From Micromonospora sp. MA102 (GTDB lineage: Bacteria > Actinomycetota > Actinomycetes > Mycobacteriales > Micromonosporaceae): DNA of 64,000 bases. The notes below the pieces were generated by a model, which was given only the letters and a program-made list of their open reading frames with translations, was not told where the DNA came from and made no database searches. Positions 15,532-23,709 of this stretch are shown here, one piece after another. Every line of letters starts with the position of its first letter. Within the stretch, counting starts at the first letter, position 1. The stretch is taken from NCBI RefSeq assembly GCF_025460765.1, contig NZ_JAMWEG010000001.1, forward strand, positions 496,001 to 560,000. Reading direction: 5' to 3'. The translations under genes were made by a program, and so were the position numbers.

Positions 15532-16151
15532 GCGACGGCGGCCAGGTAGGCGCGGGCGCGGGCGCGGAGGGCGTCGAGGTCGCCGCCGGAGGCGGCGTCG
15601 CCGACCAGCGGGCCGCCGACGCCCACGGCGATCGCCCCGGCGGCGAGGTAGCCGGGCAGCTCGGCCAGCCCCACCCCGCCCACCGCGACGAACGGGATGT
15701 CCGGGAACGGGTCGCGCAGCGCCTTGAGGTACGCCGGGCCGCCTAGCGAGGCCGGGAAGAGCTTCACGGCGGCGGCTCCCGCCCGGACCGCCGCGTACGC
15801 CTCGGTCGGGGTGAGCGCACCGGCGGCCACCGGCAGCCCACGGCGGGCCGCCTCGCCGATCGAGTCGACGACGGCCGGGGTGACGACGAACTGCGCGCCG
15901 GCCGCGGCCACGTCGGCGACGGCCGCCGGCGTGAGCACGGTGCCCGCGCCGACCAGGGAACCGGGCGGGGCGGCGGCCCGGATCGCGGCGATGGCGTCCA
16001 GCGCGCCGGGCGTGGTCAGGGCCACCTCGACCACGCGGACGCCCTCGGCGAGCAGGGCGGTGCCGGTGGCGATCGCGGCGGCCGGGTCGGTGCCGCGGAT
16101 GACCGCCAGCAGGCGGGTGGCGGTGAGTTCGGCGGTGAGGTCGAGGGTCAT
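15528..16151 (-). CDS. eda: KDPG (2-keto-3-deoxy-6-phosphogluconate) aldolase
   Basis: 207 residues from ATG 16151. In-frame ATG 16160 and GTG 16157, the latter overlapping the dgoD stop, are equally possible. The class I aldolase motifs are clear: LLAVIRG, RVVEVALTTPGAL with the conserved Glu, SLVGAGTVLTPAAV, the Schiff-base Lys in AAVKLFPASLGGPAYLKALRDPFPD (first part), and VAVGGVGLAELPGYLAAG. It cleaves KDPG to pyruvate and glyceraldehyde 3-phosphate, and may also accept the galacto epimer. Confidence 0.92.
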   Translation of the reverse strand: MTLDLTAELTATRLLAVIRGTDPAAAIATGTALLAEGVRVVEVALTTPGALDAIAAIRAAAPPGSLVGAGTVLTPAAVADVAAAGAQFVVTPAVVDSIGEAARRGLPVAAGALTPTEAYAAVRAGAAAVKLFPASLGGPAYLKALRDPFPDIPFVAVGGVGLAELPGYLAAGAIAVGVGGPLVGDAASGGDLDALRARARAYLAAVA

Positions 16152-16153
16152 GG

Positions 16154-17302
16154 TCACCATTCCGCGTAGGAGCCGTCCCGGTGCCGCCACAGGGGGCTGC
16201 GCCAGGCGTGGCCGCGCTTGTCGGCGGCGCGCACCGCCGCCTCGTCGATCTCGATACCCAGACCCGGGGCGGTGAGTCGCTCGACGTACCCGTCCACGAA
16301 GGTCAGTGGCGTCTTGTCGAGGCAGTAGTCGAGCACCTCGGCGCCGAGGTTGTAGTGGATGCCGATGCTCTGCTCCTGGATCAGGTAGTTCGGGGTGGCG
16401 AAGCCGACCTGGAGGCAGGCCGCGAGGGCGATCGGACCGAGCGGGCAGTGCGGGGCGAGCTGCACGTCGTACACCTCGGCCAGCGCGGCGATCTTGCGGA
16501 CCTCGGTGATGCCACCGGCGTGCGAGAGGTCCGGCTGGGCGACCGCGATGCCGGCCTGGAGGACCGGCAGGAACTCCTGCCGGCTGTAGAGCCGCTCCCC
16601 GGTGGACACCGGCGTGGTGGTGGAGCGGACGAACTCCCCGATGAGGTGCGAGTTCTCCGGCACCACCGGCTCCTCGAGGAAGAACGGCCGGTAGGGCTCC
16701 AGCAGCGGGGCGACCCGGCGGGCGCTGGCCAGGTTGAACCGGCCGTGGAAGTCGACCGCGACGTCCCGTTGGTCGCCGAGCACCTCCCGGGCGGCGGCCA
16801 CCCGCTGGACCACGGCGTCGAGCTCGGCCACCGAGGCCACGGCGCTCATCCGGCCGGAGGCGTTCATCTTGACCGCGGTCAGGCCCGTGTCGAGGGCGGC
16901 GCCGATCTGGTCGCGGACCTCGCCGGGCTCGTCGCCGCCGACCCAGCCGTACACCCGGATCCGGTCGCGGACCGGGCCGCCGAGCAGCTGGTGCACGGGC
17001 GCGCCCCAGTGCTTGCCGGCGATGTCCCAGAGCGCCTGGTCGAGGCCGGCCACGGCGCTGGCGAGGATCGGCCCGCCCCGGTAGAACGACCCCTTGGTCA
17101 GCACCTGCCAGTGGTCCTCGATGCGCAGGGCGTCCCGGCCGACCAGCAGTTCGGCGAGCTGCTCGACGGCGGCGCGGACGGTCTCCGAGCGGCCCTCGCA
17201 GGTGGCCTCGCCCCAGCCGACGATCCCCGAGTCGGTCTCCACCCGGACGAAGAGCCAGCGGGGCGCCACCAGGAAGGTCTCGACGCGCACGATGGTGGTC
17301 AC
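16154..17302 (-). CDS. dgoD: D-galactonate dehydratase
   Basis: 382 residues from GTG 17302, 5 nt after the permease stop. Similarity to E. coli DgoD is visible along its whole length: LDFHGR-like VAVDFHGRFN, EPYRPFFLEEPV, STGERLYSR, AQPDLSHAGGITE, LAPHCPLGPIALAACLQ, QEQSIGIHYN and a final SPLWRHRDGSYAEW. These contain the metal ligands and the catalytic His of the mandelate racemase subgroup. It converts D-galactonate to 2-keto-3-deoxygalactonate. Its presence next to manD suggests that the operon handles more than one aldonate epimer. Confidence 0.92.
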   Translation of the reverse strand: MTTIVRVETFLVAPRWLFVRVETDSGIVGWGEATCEGRSETVRAAVEQLAELLVGRDALRIEDHWQVLTKGSFYRGGPILASAVAGLDQALWDIAGKHWGAPVHQLLGGPVRDRIRVYGWVGGDEPGEVRDQIGAALDTGLTAVKMNASGRMSAVASVAELDAVVQRVAAAREVLGDQRDVAVDFHGRFNLASARRVAPLLEPYRPFFLEEPVVPENSHLIGEFVRSTTTPVSTGERLYSRQEFLPVLQAGIAVAQPDLSHAGGITEVRKIAALAEVYDVQLAPHCPLGPIALAACLQVGFATPNYLIQEQSIGIHYNLGAEVLDYCLDKTPLTFVDGYVERLTAPGLGIEIDEAAVRAADKRGHAWRSPLWRHRDGSYAEW

Positions 17303-17307
17303 GGTGC

Positions 17308-18123
17308 TCAGCCCTTCGTCGCGCCGGCCGTCAGGCCGGAGACCACGTACTTCTGCACGAACAGGGCGATCACCATGATCGGCAGGGTCACCACGGTGGC
17401 TGCCGCCATGAGGCCGCCCCAGTCGATGCTGGCGTACCCGACGAAGTCGAAGATCGCCACCGGCAGGGTCTTGGTGTCCGCGCCGGAGAGGACCAGGGCG
17501 AACATGAAGTTGTTCCAGGAGAAGATGAAGGACAGGATGCCGGCCGTGGCGATGCCGGGCACGGACAGCGGGAGGGTGATCCGGCGGAACGCGCCGATGT
17601 GGGTGAGGCCGTCGACCAGCGCCGCCTCCTCCAGCTCCTCCGGCAGGCCGTCGAAGAAGCCCATCATGATGTAGACGATCAACGGCAGCGAGACGAACAT
17701 GTGGCTGAGGATCAGCACGGTGAAGCCGCCGACCAGCTTCAGGTTCGAGAAGACGTAGTACCAGGGCACCAGCAGCGAGACGCCGGGGATGACCCGGGCC
17801 ATCAGCACCACGAGGGCCGACTTCTTCATGTTGAACCGGCTCATCGAGTACGCGGCCGGCACGCCGAGCAGCAGCGACAGCACGGTGGCGGCGAACGCCA
17901 CCCACAGGCTGTTGCCGATGAACTGGACGTAGTGCGACTGCTTGAGCACTGTCGCGTAGTTGTCCAGGGTGGGCGAGAAGACGAGCGCCTTGCCGGTGTC
18001 GTAGATGTCCACGTTGGTCTTGAACGACGCGGCGATCATCCAGAGCAGCGGCGTGACCAGTGCCAGCACCACGACGACGAGGGCCACCACCCGGAACACC
18101 CGGTACGCGGGACGCGGCTTCAT
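17308..18123 (-). CDS. ABC sugar transporter permease (CUT1, MalG-like)
   Basis: 271 residues with six membrane helices. The EAA loop that contacts the ATPase reads EELEEAALVDGLTHIGAFRRITLPL. It starts at ATG 18123, overlapping the TGA of the partner permease (ATGA). Together they form the membrane channel for the substrate bound by the lipoprotein at 19144. No ATPase gene is in the operon; CUT1 systems of actinomycetes usually share a MsiK-type ATPase encoded elsewhere. Confidence 0.92.
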   Translation of the reverse strand: MKPRPAYRVFRVVALVVVVLALVTPLLWMIAASFKTNVDIYDTGKALVFSPTLDNYATVLKQSHYVQFIGNSLWVAFAATVLSLLLGVPAAYSMSRFNMKKSALVVLMARVIPGVSLLVPWYYVFSNLKLVGGFTVLILSHMFVSLPLIVYIMMGFFDGLPEELEEAALVDGLTHIGAFRRITLPLSVPGIATAGILSFIFSWNNFMFALVLSGADTKTLPVAIFDFVGYASIDWGGLMAAATVVTLPIMVIALFVQKYVVSGLTAGATKG

Positions 18124-19067
18124 CGCTTGGCCTCCTTGCGCCGGGCGGTCAGGGCCCACATCGACCCGATGATGATCAGGAAGAAGAGGATGAGGACGGT
18201 GGAGGAGACGCCGTACTCGTTGTAGTCGAAGCTCAGCCCGTAGGCGTACACGTTCAAGGTCTCCACCTCGTGGAACGAACCGCCGCCGCGGCCCTTGGTG
18301 GCGTAGAGGATGTCGAAGGTCTTCAGCGCGTCGATGCCGCGCAGCAGGACCGCCACCACCACGGTGGGCATGAGCAGCGGCAGCGTGACGTGCCGGAAGC
18401 GCTGCCACGTGCTGGCGCCGTCGATCCGGGCCGCTTCCTGCGGCTCGTCGGACAGCGAGGTCAGCCCGGCGAGCAGGATCAGCACCACCATGGGGGTCCA
18501 CTGCCACACGTCGATGAAGATGGTGGTGGGCAGCGCGGAGTGCTGGCCGGCGAGCCACGGCTGCGGGCCGATGCCGAACCAGCCGAGCACCTGGTTGGCC
18601 AGGCCGATGTTCGGGTCGAAGATGAGCCGCCACATCATGCCGACCGCGACCGGGGTGGCGACCAGCGGCATGAGGATGGCGACGCGCACCCACTTCTGGC
18701 CCTTGAAGGGCCGCCACAGCAGCAGCGCGACCGCCATCCCGAGCACCACCTCGAACAGCAGCGCGACGACGGTGAAGGCGGCGGTGCGGCCGACGGCCGG
18801 CCAGAACCGGTCGGTGTCCGACAGCACGTCGAGGTAGTTCCGCAGGCCGACGAACTCGCTCTCGGCGCGGACCGACCCCTCGGCGTCGGTGAGGCTGAGC
18901 CAGCCGGTCCAGACCAGCGGGATGACGATCAGCGCGGCGACGAAGGTCATGGCCGGCGCGGCGAAGAGCCACTTGCGGTGGTCGTTGGCCCAGCGCGCCC
19001 AGCCGGGCGTGTCGGGCATGACGCCGGCGCCACCGGGCGCGCGGCGGGGGGTGGTGACGGTTGCCAT
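18120..19067 (-). CDS. ABC sugar transporter permease (CUT1, MalF-like)
   Basis: 315 residues: a cytoplasmic N-terminus of about 30 residues, then six helices. The EAA loop is EPQEAARIDGASTWQRFRHVTLP. The periplasmic-side loop before it (WLAGQHSALPTTIFIDVWQW in part) is typical of MalF-like CUT1 subunits. It is separated from the binding-protein gene by 76 nt holding a 17-bp hairpin, which may lower its expression relative to the binding protein. Confidence 0.92.
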   Translation of the reverse strand: MATVTTPRRAPGGAGVMPDTPGWARWANDHRKWLFAAPAMTFVAALIVIPLVWTGWLSLTDAEGSVRAESEFVGLRNYLDVLSDTDRFWPAVGRTAAFTVVALLFEVVLGMAVALLLWRPFKGQKWVRVAILMPLVATPVAVGMMWRLIFDPNIGLANQVLGWFGIGPQPWLAGQHSALPTTIFIDVWQWTPMVVLILLAGLTSLSDEPQEAARIDGASTWQRFRHVTLPLLMPTVVVAVLLRGIDALKTFDILYATKGRGGGSFHEVETLNVYAYGLSFDYNEYGVSSTVLILFFLIIIGSMWALTARRKEAKR

Positions 19068-19102
19068 GGGGATCTCCCGGGGGTGGGCGGGCCGACGGGG
19101 TA

Positions 19103-19137
19103 CGCGGGTGGCGGGGCGGTCCGCCCCGCCACCCGCG
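19103..19137 (-). terminator. 35-bp perfect palindrome between binding-protein and permease genes
   Basis: Arms 19103-19119 and 19121-19137 are perfectly complementary over 17 bp around T19120. In RNA this makes a very stable GC hairpin 6 nt after the binding-protein stop. It likely acts as a partial terminator and 3' stabilizer that gives more binding protein than permease, as in other CUT1 operons. Confidence 0.65.
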
Positions 19138-19143
19138 CGCGGC

Positions 19144-20433
19144 TTACCTGGCCTCGTCGTCCAGGAACTTCTGGAAGGCCTCGTTGGCGGTGTCGGCCGC
19201 GGCCGCCGCGTCCTTGCCGGTGATCGCGTCGACGATCGGCTGACCGACGAGCTCGCGGGCCTGGCCCACCTTCACGACCACGGGCCGGTCGTGGGCGACG
19301 CCGTCCTTGGTGCTCGCGGTGATGGCCTCGACCAGGTCCTTCGGGTAGTTCGCGGTGCCCTCCGGATTGGCCCAGACCGAGGTACGGGCCCCCGGCACGC
19401 CGGCCTTCTGCTGAGCGAGGGTCTGCTCCTTGCCGGTGGCCCACTCGATGAACTTCCAGGCGTTGCTCTTGTTCTTCGAGGCGTCGTTCACGCCCAGCGC
19501 CCAGGAGGGGATGTTGTACGGCTTGGAGCCTGCCGGGCCGGCCGGGAACGGCGCGAAGCCGACGGTGTCGGACACCTTGGACTTGGCCGGGTCGGTGGCG
19601 TTCTTGTAGAGCGAGTTGGCCTCGGTGTAGAAGGCGGCCTTGCCCTGGGTGAAGATGGCCATCGCCTCGGGCCAGCTCATGTCGGTGCTGACGTTGGCCG
19701 GGCCCGAGTCCTTGATCAGGCCGCCGTAGAAGGCGTACGCCTGCTTGGCGGCGTCGCTGTTGACGCTCGCCTTGCCGCTGCCGTCGACGAAGTCACCGCC
19801 GAAGCTGTAGAGGAAGCTGGAGAACTGGGTGACCGCCGGCGACTTGCCGGTCCGGGCCACGAAGCCCGCGGTGCCCGGAACGCTGGCCTTGATCTTCGTG
19901 GCGGCGGCCTTCAGCTCGTCGAGGGTCTTCGGCGGGGCGCTCAGGCCGGCCTTGGCGAGCAGGTCCTTGCGGTAGTAGAGGACCTCCTGCTCGGTGATGA
20001 TCGGCACGCCCACCGGCTTGCCCTCGTACGTGGTGGCCTCGACCGGGCTGGGCTGGAAGTCGGAGTAATCCCAGTCCTTGTTGGACTTGACCTGGTCGGA
20101 CAGGTCGGCCAGGTACTTGTTCTTGGCGAAGAGCTTCCCCTCCTGGAGGGGGCGGTACATCATCACGTCGAGGTCGGACGAGCCGGCGTTGAGCTTGACG
20201 TTGTACTGGTCGGAGAGCTGGTCCTCGCCGAGCTGGGTGATCTCGACCTTGAGCCCGGTCTGCTTCTCGAACTCGGGCAGGGCCGCCTTGATGTTCTCCG
20301 TCCACACGTGGTTCGCCAGGGTCACGCGCACCGTCTTGGACGCGCCGCTGTCGTCGCCACCGCCGCCGCAGGCGGCCAGACCCATGGCGGCAACCACGGC
20401 CAGAGACGTACCGAATATCGATCGACGTCGCAC
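19144..20433 (-). CDS. ABC sugar-acid binding lipoprotein (CUT1)
   Basis: 429 residues from GTG 20433; GGAG lies 7-10 nt upstream (AAAAGGAGAGATGAC before the GTG). A longer reading frame up to 20481 lacks a proper signal start. The lipobox is MGLAAC, so the mature protein is a lipoprotein on the outer membrane face. The body is a family 1 solute-binding protein (YYRKDLLAKAGLSAPPKTLDEL, SWPEAMAIFTQGKAAFYTEA, ALGVNDASKNKSNAWKFIEWATG). The substrate is probably an aldonate, an alduronate or an oligosaccharide giving them, judged from the enzymes downstream. Confidence 0.9.
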   Translation of the reverse strand: MRRRSIFGTSLAVVAAMGLAACGGGGDDSGASKTVRVTLANHVWTENIKAALPEFEKQTGLKVEITQLGEDQLSDQYNVKLNAGSSDLDVMMYRPLQEGKLFAKNKYLADLSDQVKSNKDWDYSDFQPSPVEATTYEGKPVGVPIITEQEVLYYRKDLLAKAGLSAPPKTLDELKAAATKIKASVPGTAGFVARTGKSPAVTQFSSFLYSFGGDFVDGSGKASVNSDAAKQAYAFYGGLIKDSGPANVSTDMSWPEAMAIFTQGKAAFYTEANSLYKNATDPAKSKVSDTVGFAPFPAGPAGSKPYNIPSWALGVNDASKNKSNAWKFIEWATGKEQTLAQQKAGVPGARTSVWANPEGTANYPKDLVEAITASTKDGVAHDRPVVVKVGQARELVGQPIVDAITGKDAAAAADTANEAFQKFLDDEAR

Positions 20434-20509
20434 GTCATCTCTCCTTTTCTCGTGGTCGCCGCCCCGGGGGAAGAGCGCCACAACGCTGTAACGTCCGCTT
20501 AACCACGGG

Positions 20510-20539
20510 ATGCTAGGCCGAAAAAGCTGACTTATTCAA
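20510..20539 (-). promoter_or_regulatory. Candidate promoter of the sugar-acid operon
   Basis: On the minus strand TTGAAT (20534-20539) and TAGCAT (20510-20515) are spaced by 18 nt. The transcript would start near 20503 with a leader of about 70 nt before the GTG at 20433. The element lies back to back with the candidate GntR promoter, so a single regulator site could control both. Confidence 0.5.
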
Positions 20540-20563
20540 GGGTTGTTCCCTCACTGATATGCT
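20536..20563 (+). promoter_or_regulatory. Candidate leaderless promoter of the GntR gene
   Basis: TATGCT (20558-20563) lies 7 nt before GTG 20571, and a weak TTCAAG (20536-20541) is 16 nt further upstream. AGGG-TTGTT-CCCT between them is a small inverted repeat overlapping both divergent promoters and could be the GntR operator (weak inference). Confidence 0.35.
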
Positions 20564-20570
20564 CCGACGC

Positions 20571-21305
20571 GTGGATCACTCCTCCTCCGGGGGCGAGACC
20601 GGGCTGCACGCCCGCGTGCTCGACGAACTCGGCACGGCCGTCTGCGGCGGCGAACTGGCCGGCGGCTCCGTGCTCAACATCGACGAACTCGTCGAGCGGT
20701 ACGCGGTCTCCCGGTCGGTGATCCGCGAGGTCCTCCGGGTGCTCGCCTCGATGGGCCTCATCGAGACGCGCCGCCGGGTCGGTGTCCTGATCCGCCCCGC
20801 CGAGGCGTGGAACGTCTTCGACCCGCAGGTGATCCGCTGGCGGCTGGCCTCCGCCGGAAGGATGGCCCAGCTCCGCTCGATCACCGAGCTGCGGACCGCG
20901 GTCGAGCCGCACGCCGCCTGGCTGGCCGCCCGCCGGATCTCCCCCGACGACGCGAGCGACCTGGTCGGGATCGCGGCGAAGATGTGGGCCGCCGGGCAGG
21001 CCGGGGACGAGGACCGCTTCCTGCGCCTGGACATCGAGTTCCACCGGCGAATCCTCGCCGCCTCCGGCAACGAGATGTTCGGCAAGCTGCGGGAACTGGT
21101 CGCCGAGGTGCTCACCGGCCGGCACCACTACCACCTCATGCCGCACCACCCCGACCAGCAGGCGTTGCAGTTGCACGCCGACGTGGCCTCCGCGCTGCAG
21201 CGCCGCGACGGCGACGCGGCCCGCCGGTCCATGGTGCAGATCATGGAGCAGGCGTTCGACGAGATGAAGTCGCTGTGGGAGCAGACCACCGAGCCGGACC
21301 GCTGA
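20571..21305 (+). CDS. GntR-family regulator, FadR subfamily (FCD domain)
   Basis: 244 residues from GTG 20571, chosen because of the -10-like TATGCT 7 nt upstream and no ribosome site; ATG 20559 is the alternative. An N-terminal winged helix (LNIDELVERYAVSRSVIREVLRVLASMGLIETRR in part) is followed by an all-helical FCD ligand domain (about 95-230) with metal/ligand residues in RLDIEFHRRILAASGNEMF and LQLHADVASALQRRDGDAARR. Regulators of this type bind sugar acids or their phosphates. Divergent from the sugar-acid operon, so it is almost certainly its regulator; repression relieved by an intermediate such as KDG is likely. Confidence 0.9.
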   Translation: MDHSSSGGETGLHARVLDELGTAVCGGELAGGSVLNIDELVERYAVSRSVIREVLRVLASMGLIETRRRVGVLIRPAEAWNVFDPQVIRWRLASAGRMAQLRSITELRTAVEPHAAWLAARRISPDDASDLVGIAAKMWAAGQAGDEDRFLRLDIEFHRRILAASGNEMFGKLRELVAEVLTGRHHYHLMPHHPDQQALQLHADVASALQRRDGDAARRSMVQIMEQAFDEMKSLWEQTTEPDR

Positions 21306-21324
21306 GCCGACCCCGGCCCGACGC

Positions 21325-22119
21325 TCAGCCGAACGCGACGCTCGCCAGCCAGAGGTCCAGCAGCTTCCCGTCGCCGAGGACCTCGACCACCGCCGGGTCG
21401 ACCGGACGCCGCCGGTAGACCATCAGCAGCAGCTCGGTCACCGGGCCACGGACCGCCACGGCCGCCTTCTCGTGCGCCCGCCGCCACGCGACGGTGTCCC
21501 CCGTGAGGTCCACCAGCCACTCGGCGCCCAGCCCGGCGGGCACGTCGGTGGCGTGCAGGTGCAGGGTGCGCCCGGGGCCGAGCAGGTCGCGCCGGTGCGG
21601 ATAGAAGTCCAGCATCTGCGGCAGGGAGCCCAGCTCCATCCACTCGTCCAGCGCGTCGACCGCCATCGCCGGGTCGACGGCGAAGTCCACGCCCAGCGCG
21701 AGGGCGGCGTCGGCCCGGTGCAGCAGCGTCTCGTTGGCGAACCGCCGCGCCCAGAACACCCCCGCGGCCGGCACCGCCAGCGGCGTCCAGGTCGCCACGT
21801 CGGGCCCCGCCGCGCCGAGCGCGTCGGCCAGCGCGGCGGCGCCCTCCACCAGCCAGGGACCGACCACCGCCGGCTCCTCGTCGGCGTACGGGGACAGGTC
21901 GCGGAAGTGGGTGTCCGACGGCGGCCGCTCGGCACGCGTGCGCACCACCTCGGCCGCCCAGCGCTGCCCGCCGCCGAGGTGCCGGGCCAGCTGGCCGACG
22001 TTCCAGCCCGGACAGGAGGCGACGGGCGTGGTCAGGTCGGCGCCGTCGAGGTGGGTGCGGAGCAGGTCGCTCTGGGCGACGATCTCGGCGCGGTGGCGGT
22101 CGAAGCTCAGGGCGGCCAT
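21325..22119 (-). CDS. Mycothiol-dependent maleylpyruvate isomerase family protein
   Basis: 264 residues. The N-terminal DinB-like four-helix bundle shows the family blocks LRTHLDGADLTTPVASCPGW and NVGQLARHLGGGQRWAAEVV, whose His residues form the metal site, and FANETLLHRADAALAL. The C-terminal part (VDLTGDTVAWRRAHEKAAVAVRGPVTELLLMVYRR in part) is the MDMPI C domain. Members use mycothiol as cofactor for isomerisation or thiol transfer in the cytoplasm. The specific substrate cannot be inferred; no gentisate pathway genes are near. The region before it (to 22192) has no clear element. Confidence 0.82.
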   Translation of the reverse strand: MAALSFDRHRAEIVAQSDLLRTHLDGADLTTPVASCPGWNVGQLARHLGGGQRWAAEVVRTRAERPPSDTHFRDLSPYADEEPAVVGPWLVEGAAALADALGAAGPDVATWTPLAVPAAGVFWARRFANETLLHRADAALALGVDFAVDPAMAVDALDEWMELGSLPQMLDFYPHRRDLLGPGRTLHLHATDVPAGLGAEWLVDLTGDTVAWRRAHEKAAVAVRGPVTELLLMVYRRRPVDPAVVEVLGDGKLLDLWLASVAFG

Positions 22120-22192
22120 CAGCCCACGGTAGTGGCCGGCCGGCCGCCCCCGGTGGAGCCACCGATGGGCGTTTCGTCCCGCCCCCGCCCGG

Positions 22193-22582
22193 TCAGGGCG
22201 TGCGGGGCACCGGCTGGGCCAGCGCCCCGATCTCCCGCGGCAGCTCGGCCAGGGCCTGCTCGAACTCGACGTGCCCGACCACCCGGTGCAGGGTCTGCAG
22301 CACGGCCCGCGCGCCGCGCTCGGCCAGATCCGGCGCCGTGCCGGCACGGTCGGCCACCCGGCGCAGGAACTCGTCGTACCCGAAGGCCTCCGGCTCCTCG
22401 GGACGGGCCCGGGCCAGCAGCGGTCGCAGCTCGTGCGCCACGTGGTCGGCCAGGTCCGCCGCCTCGCCGCCGCTGATCCGCTCGGCGAGGGTGCGCAGGG
22501 TGGCCTCGGTCAGGGATCGCGCGGTGTCGGCCGGGACGCCCGCGCGTTCGGCCACCTTCGCCACGAACTCCAGCTCCGCCAT
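22193..22582 (-). CDS. DUF2267 domain protein
   Basis: 129 residues, all helical. It shows two related halves (FVAKVAERAGVPADTARSLTEATLRTLAERIS; FLRRVADRAGTAPDLAERGARAVLQTLHRVV), a pattern of DUF2267 proteins. GGEAADLADHVAHELRPLLA joins them. A GGAAGG ribosome site lies upstream of ATG 22582. Function unknown; members are often seen with stress genes. Divergent from the DNA ligase gene. Confidence 0.85.
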   Translation of the reverse strand: MAELEFVAKVAERAGVPADTARSLTEATLRTLAERISGGEAADLADHVAHELRPLLARARPEEPEAFGYDEFLRRVADRAGTAPDLAERGARAVLQTLHRVVGHVEFEQALAELPREIGALAQPVPRTP

Positions 22583-22703
22583 GTCGGTCCTTCCGTCCCG
22601 GAGACCGCGTGGCTACCCGCAGGCGACCACCACAAACGACCGCCGTGCGGGCGAAAGCCCGGAAACCGCCGTCGCGCCGGGCCGCGACGGCCAGGATCGG
22701 GAC

Positions 22704-23669
22704 GTGGCCGCCAGGATGCCGACGCTCGTGCCGCCGATGCTCGCCGGGCTCGGCGCGCTGCCCACCGGGCCCGGCTGGGGCTACGAGTTCAAGTGGGACG
22801 GCGTGCGGGCGGTCGCGTACGTCAACCGTGGGCTGCGGCTGCTCAGCCGCAACGACCGGGACGTCACCCGGGCGTACCCGGAGCTGGGCGAGCTCGCCGA
22901 CCTCCTGGCCGGCCGGCGGGCGGTGCTCGACGGCGAGATCGTGGCGCTCGACGCCGGCGGCCGGCCCAGCTTCTCCGCGCTCCAGCGGCGGATGCACGTC
23001 CGGGCGCCGGCCGCCGCGCTTATCGCCTCGACCCCGGTCCGGTACTACCTGTTCGACCTGCTGCACCTCGACGGTCGGGACACCACGGTCCTGCCGTACA
23101 CCGAGCGGCGCGCCGCGCTGGAGGGACTGGCGCTCAGCGGCGAGACCGTCGAGACGCCGCCCTACTGGACCGGCGAGGCCGGCCGGGACCTGGCCACGGC
23201 CGCGGCCGACCTCGGACTCGAAGGGGTGGTCGCCAAGCAGCTCCGGTCGCCGTACGAGCCGGGCCGCCGGGGCGCGGCGTGGGTCAAGGTGCCGCTCAAC
23301 GAGACCGTCGAGGTGATCGTGGGCGGCTGGAAGCCGGGCTCCGGCCGGCGGTCCGGCGCCATCGGGTCGCTGCTGCTCGGCAGCTACGACGAGCACGACC
23401 GGCTGCACTACATCGGGCAGGTGGGTACCGGCTTCACCCAGGCCGTGCTGCGGGACCTGGCAAGCCGCCTGGAGCCGCTGACCCGGCCGGACCCGCCCTT
23501 CGCCGCCCCGGTGCCGCGCGAGCACGCCCGGCACGCCGTCTGGGTCGACCCCGTGCTGGTCGGGGACGTCACCTTCCGGTCGTGGACGCCCGACGGCCGG
23601 CTGCGCCACCCCTCGTGGAAGGGCCTGCGCAGCGACCGCGATCCGGCCGAGATCCGGCTGCGACGGTGA
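22704..23669 (+). CDS. ATP-dependent DNA ligase (LigC / LigD ligase-domain type)
   Basis: 321 residues from GTG 22704 (ATG 22716 is the alternative). The adenylation motif KWDGVR carries the catalytic Lys (residue 30). Further nucleotidyltransferase motifs are VLDGEIVALD (III), YYLFDLLHLDG, EGVVAKQLRSPYEPG (IV) and WVKVPL (V). An OB-fold follows (VIVGGWKPGSGRR to PSWKGLRSDRDPAEIRLRR, in part). The size fits stand-alone LigC-like ligases used in repair or end joining. No Ku or polymerase gene is adjacent. Confidence 0.9.
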   Translation: MAARMPTLVPPMLAGLGALPTGPGWGYEFKWDGVRAVAYVNRGLRLLSRNDRDVTRAYPELGELADLLAGRRAVLDGEIVALDAGGRPSFSALQRRMHVRAPAAALIASTPVRYYLFDLLHLDGRDTTVLPYTERRAALEGLALSGETVETPPYWTGEAGRDLATAAADLGLEGVVAKQLRSPYEPGRRGAAWVKVPLNETVEVIVGGWKPGSGRRSGAIGSLLLGSYDEHDRLHYIGQVGTGFTQAVLRDLASRLEPLTRPDPPFAAPVPREHARHAVWVDPVLVGDVTFRSWTPDGRLRHPSWKGLRSDRDPAEIRLRR

Positions 23670-23687
23670 GCCGGAGGCCGGCGCGAC

Positions 23688-23709
23688 CGGTTCCCGCGCC
23701 GGGGAACCG
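23688..23709. terminator. Bidirectional terminator between ligase and transketolase genes
   Basis: A perfect 8-bp stem (CGGTTCCC 23688-23695, GGGAACCG 23702-23709) with a 6-nt loop fills the short gap between convergent stop codons. A competing 8-bp stem CCGGCGCG/CGCGCCGG overlaps it. Confidence 0.5.

Noticed and set aside
22704-23669. Non-homologous end-joining locus (LigD/Ku)
   Set aside because: Only the ligase domain is present; no polymerase or nuclease domain and no ku gene adjoin it.
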